DNA from: Desulfotignum sp. | GTDB lineage: Bacteria; Desulfobacterota; Desulfobacteria; Desulfobacterales; Desulfobacteraceae | Assembly: GCA_021737445.1 (NCBI GenBank) | Contig: JAIPDY010000216.1 | Span: forward strand, 1-5,608 | DNA length: 5,608 nucleotides | Reading direction: 5' to 3' | Part shown: positions 1 to 5,330 of the stretch, one piece after another | Layout: every line of letters begins with the position of its first letter | Numbering within the stretch: position 1 is the stretch's first letter | Translations under genes and position numbers: made by a program | The notes under the pieces: generated by a model | Seen by the model: the letters and a program-made list of their open reading frames with translations, nothing else | Database searches by the model: none | What the model was told of the DNA's origin: nothing

Positions 1-447
1 ATAAAATCGACTGAAGATTTATGGTAAAATTGTGGTGTTTAAAAATCTAATTTTGGACCCATGATTTGGTTTTCCAGTGCTCACTATTTGGTCTGGATAA
101 CAGTTGCACATCTTGCAAAACTGAATTTTTAAGATACTCAACAATTCATATTTTTTCAGAAGATAATACCTTCTAGTTTATTGAATAGCAACCACAATAT
201 ATAGTGGTCTCGATCCAAATGCCGAAAATAAAGTATAGAATATATAAAGACTCGTATTCGTATGTGAGCAGACCAAATTAAGCCTTGATGTGTGGACTAC
301 CTCTTGTTTGGACTCGATTTTTAGATTTGAAATTTTCAGCAAACTACCCCTGAATGCTGCTTTGAATCAGCATAGGCTAAGTTGTATCATTATTTTGTGT
401 ATTAAATTTTATTTGACTTTTTGTATTCGATCGATTACTTTTGCTGT
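1..447. other. AT-rich gene-free region upstream of the toxin-antitoxin pair
   Basis: This stretch is visibly AT-rich and rich in stop codons, unlike the GC-richer DNA from about 1100 onward. No reading frame in it looks like a protein. A GTG-started frame at 290-499 has no ribosome binding site and runs out of frame into the toxin, so it is probably chance. The region holds a near-palindrome at 191-208 (ACCAC / GTGGT arms around ATATAT), a promoter-like pair at 362-390, and a TCGATCGA palindrome at 427-434 just before the toxin. I see no tRNA or insertion-sequence end. It could be decayed DNA at the edge of an acquired module. Confidence 0.6.
362..390 (+). promoter_or_regulatory. Candidate sigma-70 promoter for the toxin-antitoxin operon
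   Basis: A -35-like TTGAAT (362-367) and a -10-like TATCAT (385-390) are separated by 17 nt. Transcription would start near 397 and leave a leader of about 50 nt before the toxin ATG at 448. The background is AT-rich, so chance matches are likely and this is only a candidate. The TCGATCGA palindrome at 427-434 lies between it and the start codon and could be an operator for the antitoxin. Confidence 0.35.
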
Positions 448-744
448 ATGTACACGGTTAAAACATTACCCGAATTTGATAAATGGCTCAACAGCTTGAA
501 AGACCGCATTACTCGACTTCGCTTAAGCCGCCGTCTCGATAAGGCACAGCGTGGCAACCTCGGTGATGTAAAACCAGTGGGCGAAGGCGTCTTCGAAATG
601 AGGGAACATTTCGGTCCAGGTTGGAGAATGTACTACGCCATACGAGCTGAAACCCTGATTATCATGCTCGGTGGAGGAGACAAGGACAGCCAGGAGAGCG
701 ACATTGCCAAAGCTAAGCAGCGGGAAGCCACCTTGGAGGATTGA
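448..744 (+). CDS. Type II toxin, RelE/ParE superfamily (HI1419-like addiction module killer)
   Basis: This 98-residue protein matches the phage Gp49-like / HI1419 group of RelE/ParE-superfamily toxins, small basic proteins that in characterised relatives act as mRNA-cleaving or otherwise growth-inhibiting toxins. What I see is an N-terminal helix region (TLPEFDKWLNSLKDR, residues 6-20), then the family core GNLGDVKPVGEGV (36-48), EMREHFGPGWRMYY (50-63) and a GGGDK segment (75-79) before the C-terminal helix. The ATG at 448 is preferred over an in-frame TTG at 421, because MYTVKTLPEF is the usual family beginning. No clear Shine-Dalgarno sequence precedes it, so translation may be weak. The antitoxin starts 3 nt after its stop. 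Toxin-before-antitoxin order is normal for this group. The exact target cannot be read from the sequence. Confidence 0.9.
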   Translation: MYTVKTLPEFDKWLNSLKDRITRLRLSRRLDKAQRGNLGDVKPVGEGVFEMREHFGPGWRMYYAIRAETLIIMLGGGDKDSQESDIAKAKQREATLED

Positions 745-747
745 ATT

Positions 748-1050
748 ATGAAAAAACGAATTGCAGATTTGCCGGATTTTGATATGGCCGAGCAGCTTAA
801 AAGCGAAGAGGAAATTGCTGCTTATATCACTATGGTGATTGAAGACGGTGATGCCGCCGAGTTGGCCCATGCTCTGGGGGTGGCAGCCAAAGCACGCGGT
901 ATGAGCGAGGTTGCCAAATCTACAGGAATAACCCGTGAAGCCTTATATAAAGCACTTAAACCAAATGCCAAACCGCGATTTGACACTATTAATAAGGTGT
1001 GTGCAGCCCTTGGCGTTCGCCTGGTAGCTCAGCCTGCCAACCATCATTGA
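748..1050 (+). CDS. HTH antidote protein of the toxin-antitoxin pair (HI1420-like)
   Basis: This 100-residue protein resembles the HI1420 group of addiction-module antidotes, which neutralise the HI1419-type toxin and usually repress their own operon. The N-terminal part has the family signature: an FD segment, then SEEEIAAYITMVIEDGD (residues 19-35) and the ALGVAAKARG segment. An Xre/Cro-like helix-turn-helix follows (MSEVAKSTGITREALYKAL, 52-70), then PRFDTINKVCAALGVRL (76-92). A good ribosome binding site, TTGGAGGA, lies inside the last codons of the toxin gene, consistent with translational coupling. Full length for the family, with no sign of damage. A 10-bp inverted repeat overlaps its stop codon. 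The start ATG at 748 is well supported. Confidence 0.9.
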   Translation: MKKRIADLPDFDMAEQLKSEEEIAAYITMVIEDGDAAELAHALGVAAKARGMSEVAKSTGITREALYKALKPNAKPRFDTINKVCAALGVRLVAQPANHH

Positions 1051-1073
1051 GTTACAATCCATTCTCAATGATG
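1042..1073 (+). terminator. Inverted repeat at the antitoxin stop codon, possible terminator
   Basis: CATCATTGAG (1042-1051) and CTCAATGATG (1064-1073) form a perfect 10-bp inverted repeat with a 12-nt loop, and the left arm contains the antitoxin TGA. The hairpin sits where an operon terminator is expected. It is not followed by a real T-run, only a weak ATATTTTGT about 8 nt later. It may be a stabilising 3' hairpin rather than a true intrinsic terminator, or may serve the convergent minus-strand gene. Confidence 0.4.
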
Positions 1074-1089
1074 CCAGCGGATATTTTGT

Positions 1090-1115
1090 GACCGGCTTTT
1101 CACATACTGCCGGTC
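1090..1115 (-). terminator. Weak hairpin at the end of the ADP-ribosylglycohydrolase-like gene
   Basis: GACCGGC (1090-1096) and GCCGGTC (1109-1115) form a perfect 7-bp GC-rich stem around a 12-nt loop. The hairpin overlaps the stop codon of the minus-strand gene. In the minus direction the stem is followed by ACAAAATAT rather than a T-run, so it is a poor intrinsic terminator by the usual rule. With the hairpin at 1042-1073 it forms a two-hairpin barrier between convergent genes. Confidence 0.3.
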
Positions 1116-2020
1116 AGGGTCTTGATTTTGTTAAATGCGGTCATCTCCTCCAGCCAGTTTCTGGGAACCGCGTCCAGTCCGTGATGGATGCCCAGGATAA
1201 AACCGCACAAAATTCCCCTGGCTGAAGAATCACCGCCGGCCATGATATTTTCGATCAATGCGGTTTCCAGGTCTTCCGGGTACCGGGCGATCAAATGGAT
1301 GGTGCCGGGCAGGGCCTCTGTTGTGTCACAGGCCTGACCGAAACCGGAGATGGCCTGGGTGGTTTCTTTTTCAGCACTGGCAAGGCCCTTGTCCACCAGG
1401 TCTGAGATGGGAGATTCTGGCGGCAGCTGTTTTGCTGCGGACCGGATGGCGGCGGCCGGGCCTGATCCGTTGGCGGTTTCCAGGGCAGCCAGGGCAAAGA
1501 AGCGGGCGGTTTCCAGGACAAGGGGGTGGTTGTGGGTCATGGCGGTCTGCTGTTGGGCACAATCGCTGAACGCGTCAGTATCGTGGGCGTAGAACAGGGC
1601 CAGGGGCACCATGCGGGCAGCCCCTCCCAGGTCGGTGGAGTCTGATCCGGCTGCTGACGGTGATCTGCCTGCCTGGAAACCTGCCAGGGTTTTTTTGGTG
1701 GCCCTGTCCAGGTATCCGTCATAATTGTCAAACAGGGCCTGCCATTGGGCGGCAAAATCCGCCAGGTCAAAGCCGTTGCAGTGACCCAAAGATTCCAGCA
1801 ACACCAGCATCTGGTCACCGTAATGGGTAAAGTCCCCTTTTTGTCTGTTTTTGTGAAACAGGGCGATTTCAGGGGCGGTCAGAATGTCCAGGCGGCGGCC
1901 GTACCGCTCCTTTATCCGGGATACGTCATACACCCAGTGAACGCCCAGGGCCAGGGCATCCGCGGCAAACGCGGCCATGACACCGGGCAGCATTTTTTGA
2001 TGAATGGCGGTCTTGTTCAT
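1100..2020 (-). CDS. ADP-ribosylglycohydrolase / J1-crystallin-like family protein
   Basis: The 306-residue product belongs to the ADP-ribosylglycohydrolase fold, whose characterised members are metal-dependent hydrolases of ADP-ribose linkages. Family landmarks in order are AADALALGVHWVYD (residues 19-32, the GDALG-like segment), GDFTHYGDQ (62-70), GGAARMVPLAL (132-142), THNHP (162-166) and GGDSSARG (262-269). The best-known enzymes have TDDT-like and GGDTDT metal motifs. Here these are replaced, and the pattern is closer to the J1-crystallin-like branch, so hydrolase activity is uncertain. The ATG at 2020 is chosen over an in-frame upstream start at 2062 because AAAGGAGG lies at ideal spacing before it. 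The radical SAM gene upstream ends in its own terminator, so this gene is probably transcribed separately. No signal peptide; a cytoplasmic protein is expected. Confidence 0.85.
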   Translation of the reverse strand: MNKTAIHQKMLPGVMAAFAADALALGVHWVYDVSRIKERYGRRLDILTAPEIALFHKNRQKGDFTHYGDQMLVLLESLGHCNGFDLADFAAQWQALFDNYDGYLDRATKKTLAGFQAGRSPSAAGSDSTDLGGAARMVPLALFYAHDTDAFSDCAQQQTAMTHNHPLVLETARFFALAALETANGSGPAAAIRSAAKQLPPESPISDLVDKGLASAEKETTQAISGFGQACDTTEALPGTIHLIARYPEDLETALIENIMAGGDSSARGILCGFILGIHHGLDAVPRNWLEEMTAFNKIKTLTGSM

Positions 2021-2069
2021 TTTGTTCCTCCTTTGGATTGCGGTATGGGAATGTGGGAACACTCAACCA

Positions 2070-2098
2070 ATTTTGACCCATCCTGCAGCGGTTTTCAA
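2070..2098 (-). promoter_or_regulatory. Candidate promoter for the ADP-ribosylglycohydrolase-like gene
   Basis: On the minus strand a -35-like TTGAAA (2098-2093) and a -10-like CAAAAT (2075-2070) are spaced by 17 nt. This gives a start of transcription near 2063 and a leader of about 43 nt. It lies directly after the terminator of the preceding radical SAM gene, which makes a separate promoter plausible. The -10 matches only four of six consensus bases. Confidence 0.35.
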
Positions 2099-2099
2099 G

Positions 2100-2137
2100 A
2101 AAAAACTGTGCCGGTCCTTTATGCAGCCGGGGGCACA
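2100..2137 (-). terminator. Intrinsic terminator of the radical SAM gene
   Basis: Read on the minus strand, TGTGCC pairs with GGCACA, and two inner G-C pairs form across a 3-nt bulge. The loop is about 12 nt, and the stem is followed by a G and then six T residues (2105-2100). It begins about 19 nt after the radical SAM stop codon. A competing 6-bp hairpin, CACAAT / ATTGTG (2134-2150), overlaps its upstream arm and could modulate folding. Confidence 0.6.
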
Positions 2138-2155
2138 ATATGGCATTGTGTCATG

Positions 2156-3463
2156 CTACAGCCGCTGGATGATATACAGAAACATGGGCAGGCGGCTGAC
2201 AGTCTTCAGCCGGTAGAAATCATAGAGCACTTCCCTGGAGGGTTTGGCAAATGCCAGGGGGGACAGGTACACACTTCCCTTGGGCAGGGCATGGGTGATG
2301 CGGTGCCGGACCAGGTCCAGGACAGCCCGGATGTGGTCCGGGGGCAGGTGGTCATCCATGACAAAATTGCCGGTCATTTCAATGCGGGCACAGGCCTGGT
2401 TGATGGACTGCATCTTATCAAATGCCAGACCCACCTTGCGGGCGGTGACGGGTTTTCCTAACTGCTCCAGGGTGGCCGGATCAAAGGATTCCAGGCCGAT
2501 ATTGATGAAAGTGTCAAAGGGCAGGGCATTTAAGGAGTCAAACAGGTGCGGGTCAGCATCGAGCAGGGAATCCACGCTGCCGAACAGATACAGCCGGGGG
2601 TGTTTCATGTAGCTGCGTGCAAACCCGAACCGGTCATAACTTTGCCTGGCAGTTGATACAATCAGGTCTGCCGGCGCGTTCAGGGCATCATGCTCTCCTA
2701 AAAAAAGGGCGTTGTAATTCACCAGGTCTTTGCCGTACAGGTGGGCCAGGTCCCGTATCTGTCTTTGGATATCCTCCGGAGAGCGGGGGGTGAACGGTTT
2801 TTTGTTTTTCACCTTGCAGAACCGGCATTTGTACAGGCATCCGTCGGCAATGGTCAACGGGATCACATTGTAGTCCGAATGCCTGGCATCCGGCGGCAGC
2901 ACCGTGGTTCTGGCGCCGCAGATCTCAAACAGGGTTTGGGCTTTATTCTCCAGGTCTGCTTTTGTGATGCGCTTCACCTGCCCGAGCCATTCAGCGACCC
3001 GTGCGGGCATGTCAGGCCGGTTGTCAGGCACGGTCGCCAGCAGTTCGGGCCAGTTTTGACAGGTTTTTGCCACTTCCGGTTCTTCAAAGGGCCGTCCCCC
3101 CAGCAGCGAATTGGTGGGGTAGGTGAAATTGGGCAGGTAATACTCACCGATGGCCTCATACACCCCGGCATATCCGCCGCTGGAATAGTAGATCCAGTCA
3201 TTGCCCACGGTCCGCTTGAGCCATTCCGAGGGATGGAGCCAGTGCCGGGTTTTGGATCTGGCGTTCCGGATTTCATGGTTCAGGTTGAATTCCAGTATCA
3301 TCTCCCGGGTTTCCAGGCGGGAGATGATGCCGTATTTGACAGGGTAGCTGACCTTGGTATACGCGCGGCTTCCTGACAAATTCAAGGTGATGGAAAGGCC
3401 GTCGGATCGATAGGCGGTTTCCGGGTGTGTTATTGCAAAAGGATTTTTCAAAGGAACCAGCAA
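2156..3463 (-). CDS. Radical SAM protein of unassigned function
   Basis: The product contains the radical SAM iron-sulfur motif C-X3-C-X2-C (GCLYKCRFCK, Cys codons around 2839-2816). It also has an Elp3/HemN-like core element, NIGLESFDPATLEQLGK, and a further acidic FLGEHDA segment. About 200 residues precede the cysteines, including HPSEWLKRTVGNDWIYY and YPTNSLLGGRPF, which look conserved but do not match an activity I can name. The reaction is therefore unknown beyond reductive cleavage of S-adenosylmethionine. The start is uncertain. The open frame reaches a TTG at 3583, but a likely promoter places transcription start near 3532. The first in-frame ATG (3301) has badly spaced purines and would cut off the plausible coding segment YTKVSYPVKYGIISRLETRE. 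I chose the TTG at 3463 (435 residues) as a compromise. The gene diverges from the QTMAN homologue and ends in its own terminator. Confidence 0.8.
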   Translation of the reverse strand: MLVPLKNPFAITHPETAYRSDGLSITLNLSGSRAYTKVSYPVKYGIISRLETREMILEFNLNHEIRNARSKTRHWLHPSEWLKRTVGNDWIYYSSGGYAGVYEAIGEYYLPNFTYPTNSLLGGRPFEEPEVAKTCQNWPELLATVPDNRPDMPARVAEWLGQVKRITKADLENKAQTLFEICGARTTVLPPDARHSDYNVIPLTIADGCLYKCRFCKVKNKKPFTPRSPEDIQRQIRDLAHLYGKDLVNYNALFLGEHDALNAPADLIVSTARQSYDRFGFARSYMKHPRLYLFGSVDSLLDADPHLFDSLNALPFDTFINIGLESFDPATLEQLGKPVTARKVGLAFDKMQSINQACARIEMTGNFVMDDHLPPDHIRAVLDLVRHRITHALPKGSVYLSPLAFAKPSREVLYDFYRLKTVSRLPMFLYIIQRL

Positions 3464-3519
3464 AATGCGGACCTGTATTATTGTTACCCCATGGCGCCGC
3501 CTCCAGGGCAAAGCGCTTC

Positions 3520-3546
3520 TTGAAAACCAGATGCCTATACTATAAT
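3520..3546 (+). promoter_or_regulatory. Candidate promoter for the QTMAN-like gene
   Basis: TTGAAA (3520-3525) and a perfect TATAAT (3541-3546) are 15 nt apart, slightly short of the ideal 17. Transcription from here would give a leader of about 205 nt. Its -10 overlaps the -10 of the divergent radical SAM promoter. A second, weaker possibility for the same gene is TTGACC at 3696-3701 with TAATAG at 3719-3724, which would give a leader of about 30 nt and exclude most of the hairpins. Confidence 0.3.
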
Positions 3547-3566
3547 TTTCTTTTATCCCCTGGCAA
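3539..3566 (-). promoter_or_regulatory. Candidate promoter for the radical SAM gene
   Basis: On the minus strand TTGCCA (3566-3561) and TATAGT (3544-3539) each match five of six consensus bases and are spaced by 16 nt. The predicted transcription start, near 3532, lies inside the longest open frame. This argues that the TTG at 3583 is not the true start codon. Confidence 0.45.
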
Positions 3567-3608
3567 TGATTTTTTCGAATCAACCTGGCTTTCTCTTAAT
3601 TCATGTTA

Positions 3609-3733
3609 CCCCCACCGGGGGCTCCGCTGTGCAAACATGCGCAGTGGATGAAACCCACAGGGCCTGCCCGGCAAGGGTCTATTGAGATGCAGGTGTTGAC
3701 CGGGCCGGTGAAAACAGGTAATAGATGGCCTGT
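3609..3733 (+). promoter_or_regulatory. Inverted-repeat-rich leader upstream of the QTMAN-like gene
   Basis: Several short inverted repeats are packed into the leader: CCCCC/GGGGG (3609-3613/3617-3621), CTGTGC/GCGCAG (3627-3632/3639-3644, one G-U pair), TGG/CCA (3645-3647/3655-3657), the odd palindrome ACCGGGCCGGT (3699-3709), and ACAGG/CCTGT (3714-3718/3729-3733). CCGGG (3615-3619) can instead pair with CCCGG (3667-3671), enclosing the inner stems and excluding the first hairpin. CTGTG (3627-3631) can also pair with CACAG (3656-3660). Mutually exclusive stems are typical of cis-regulatory RNA, but I match it to no known riboswitch. Chance folding of GC-rich DNA is possible. Confidence 0.3.
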
Positions 3734-3760
3734 ATAAAAGCAACATAAAGGCAGCTGACA

Positions 3761-4870
3761 ATGAAAGTGCTATTTTTGGAACCTTTTTTCGGCGGGTCCC
3801 ACCAGGATTTTGCCGAGGGATTTGCAGCCAATTCCCGGCATGAGGTGACCTTGCTGACCCTGCCCCCTGCCTTTTGGAAGTGGCGGATGCGCACGGCATC
3901 TCTGGTGTTTTTGCAGAAAATAAAAAACCTGAACGCCTATGACCGGGTGTTTGCCACTGACATGATGAATGTGTCTGATTTCATGGCCATGGCAGGTCCG
4001 GACCGGCCGCCTCTGGTGCTGTATTTCCATGAGAATCAGTTGTCCTACCCGCTTTCTGCCAGGGCCAGGCAGCGAAAACCGGATGTGGATCTGGGGATGA
4101 TCAATATCACCTCGGCCCTGTCTGCCGACCAGGTGGTGTTCAATTCACGGTTTCATCTGGATGCATTTGTCAAACAGGCCCGGCAGCTGATCAAGCAGAT
4201 TCCTGCTCCCCGGCCCGGCAAGGTTGTGGCACAGATTCAAAAAAAAACCAGGGTGGTGTATCCCGGGTGCCGGTTTCCTTCTAAGCCGCTGCCTCTGACT
4301 GCCTGTCCGTCAGATCCGCCTTTGATCATCTGGAACCACAGGTGGGATTATGACAAGGATCCGGAGCGGTTTTTCAGGGTGCTCGCCCGGCTCAAAAAAA
4401 AGGGAATCGCGTTTTCCCTGGCAGTGCTGGGAGAGCAGTATGCGTTGTATCCGGAGGTGTTTGACCAGGCTAAAGAGATATTTGCCGGTGAAATCAGGGC
4501 TTTTGGGTTTGTGTCTTCCCGCACGGCATATCAATCTATGCTGGCAAAAGGCAGTGTGGTTGTGTCCACGGCCATCCAGGAAAATTTCGGTATCTCCGTG
4601 ATGGAAGCGGTCAGGTTCGGCTGTTTTCCCCTGCTGCCCCGCAGGCTTTCCTATCCGGAACTTATGCCTGAACAATTTCATGATGACATTTTTTATCAAA
4701 CGGATGCGCAGCTGCTGGAAAAGCTGACACGTCATCTGACTGATCCTGGTGCCTGCCTGCCTTTGCGAACCAGATTGTCCGAACATGCAGGTCAGTTTGC
4801 CTGGGAAACGCAGGTCAATCGCTATGACCGTTTGCTGGAAGAGGCATCCGTGTCCCCGCCATTATTTTGA
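3761..4870 (+). CDS. tRNA-queuosine alpha-mannosyltransferase-like glycosyltransferase (QTMAN/GTDC1, former DUF3524)
   Basis: The 369-residue protein has the full motif set of the QTMAN/GTDC1 family, a GT-B glycosyltransferase. In animals it transfers mannose from GDP-mannose to queuosine in tRNA-Asp. Visible landmarks are EPFFGGSH (residues 7-14), FWKWRMR (38-44), YFHENQLSYP (88-97), FNSRFH (127-132), WNHRWDYDKDPE (191-202), AVLGEQ (221-226), GFVSSRTAYQ (249-258), VVSTAIQENFGISVMEAV (267-284) and LSYPELMPE (296-304). E274 and E282 form the E-X7-E pattern of GT4-type retaining enzymes. The ATG at 3761 has AAAGG nine bases upstream and the expected MKVLFLEPF beginning. No membrane segment is seen, so it is probably cytosolic. 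The bacterial substrate is an inference; another queuosine-like nucleoside or a different acceptor is possible. Its stop overlaps the left arm of the downstream inverted repeat. Confidence 0.88.
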   Translation: MKVLFLEPFFGGSHQDFAEGFAANSRHEVTLLTLPPAFWKWRMRTASLVFLQKIKNLNAYDRVFATDMMNVSDFMAMAGPDRPPLVLYFHENQLSYPLSARARQRKPDVDLGMINITSALSADQVVFNSRFHLDAFVKQARQLIKQIPAPRPGKVVAQIQKKTRVVYPGCRFPSKPLPLTACPSDPPLIIWNHRWDYDKDPERFFRVLARLKKKGIAFSLAVLGEQYALYPEVFDQAKEIFAGEIRAFGFVSSRTAYQSMLAKGSVVVSTAIQENFGISVMEAVRFGCFPLLPRRLSYPELMPEQFHDDIFYQTDAQLLEKLTRHLTDPGACLPLRTRLSEHAGQFAWETQVNRYDRLLEEASVSPPLF

Positions 4871-4937
4871 TCATTTGATCATTATTTTTCTTGACCACAG
4901 AATTAATTGTGATAATATTATGGTCAAATGATCAAAA
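4865..4937 (+). promoter_or_regulatory. Promoter of the DUF134 regulator flanked by paired operator-like inverted repeats
   Basis: TTTTGATCATTTGATCA (4865-4881) and TGGTCAAATGATCAAAA (4921-4937) are reverse complements except for one position, so the arms span 17 bp with a 39-nt gap. Each arm holds two TGATCA-like half-sites separated by 2 bp, and the arm centres are 53 bp apart, about five helical turns. Between them lie TTGACC (4891-4896) and TAATAT (4913-4918), 16 nt apart; an extended -10 reading, TGTGATAAT, is also possible. The right arm reaches the Shine-Dalgarno sequence. This fits repressor binding with possible looping, most simply autoregulation by the DUF134 protein. The left arm can also form a small hairpin (TGATC/GATCA) followed by TTATTTTTC, a possible weak terminator for the upstream gene. 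Confidence 0.6.
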
Positions 4938-4947
4938 AGGAGGTGCC

Positions 4948-5304
4948 ATGCCACGACCCAAACGACCCAGATACATCGATGCGGTTCCCCGGGTGACGGA
5001 ATTTTCTCCCCTGGGACAGGCCCCGGCCGGTGAGGTGGTGTTGTCTCTTGAAGAGTTTGAGGCAGTCCGGCTCATCGATTATGATGGCCTGGATCAGGCC
5101 CGTACAGCTAAGATCATGGATGTGTCCCGCCAGACAGTGGGACGGGTGCTGCGGGCCGGCCGGTTCAAACTGGCCAAAGCAGTGGTGGAAGGGTGGCGCC
5201 TGAAAGTGTCGGGCGGATGCTATAAAATCGATGAAAACAGATCCGGCCGCGGCCGGCACCGTCACAGGGGCAAAGATCGTTGCGGCGGTCTCGGCAGACT
5301 ATAA
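4948..5304 (+). CDS. DUF134-family helix-turn-helix protein, probable transcription regulator
   Basis: This 118-residue protein matches the DUF134 family. It begins MPRPKRPRYI, then a P-G-x-V-x-L-S-L-E-E-F-E-A-V-R-L-I-D stretch (residues 27-44), followed by a helix-turn-helix of sigma-70 region-4-like type (GLDQARTAKIMDVSRQTVGR, 47-66) and the LKVSGGCYKI segment (85-94). The C-terminal tail is rich in Arg, His and Gly with one Cys (RGRHRHRGKDRC), which could bind metal or nucleic acid. Family members are generally uncharacterised but are often found next to DUF5320 and NifX/NafY-like iron-molybdenum cofactor genes. The ATG at 4948 follows an excellent AAAAGGAGG; an upstream in-frame start at 4891 would fall within the promoter. 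The paired repeats around its promoter suggest autoregulation. The DUF5320-like gene follows after 26 nt. Confidence 0.88.
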   Translation: MPRPKRPRYIDAVPRVTEFSPLGQAPAGEVVLSLEEFEAVRLIDYDGLDQARTAKIMDVSRQTVGRVLRAGRFKLAKAVVEGWRLKVSGGCYKIDENRSGRGRHRHRGKDRCGGLGRL

Positions 5305-5330
5305 CCACAAGCAGGAAAGGAGGCGTTATT

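Noticed and set aside
290..499. Open frame of 69 residues upstream of and overlapping the toxin
   Set aside because: It has a GTG start without a ribosome binding site, lies in AT-rich DNA, overlaps the well-supported toxin gene out of frame, and resembles no known protein.
1745..2461. Long plus-strand frame of 238 residues across the ADP-ribosylglycohydrolase and radical SAM genes
   Set aside because: It is antisense to two genes with clear family motifs, spans their terminator and promoter region, and its product shows no recognisable domain.
2741..3376. Plus-strand frame of 211 residues opposite the radical SAM gene
   Set aside because: Antisense shadow of a GC-biased gene; the opposite strand carries the C-X3-C-X2-C motif and conserved segments.
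3615..3671. A known riboswitch (c-di-GMP, cobalamin, Moco, fluoride, SAH and others considered)
   Set aside because: None of the conserved core sequences I know for these classes is present on either strand; only generic stems are seen.
4310..4786. Minus-strand frame of 158 residues inside the QTMAN-like gene
   Set aside because: Antisense shadow of a gene with strong motif support and no motif of its own.
4865..4937. Inverted-repeat ends of a small insertion element around 4865-4937
   Set aside because: The 39-nt interior contains only promoter elements, there are no target-site duplications, and the arms fit operator sites better.
5251..5268. GC palindrome CCGGCCGCGGCCGG within the DUF134 gene
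   Set aside because: It encodes the Arg/Gly-rich tail and is readily explained by codon composition; no sign of a regulatory role.
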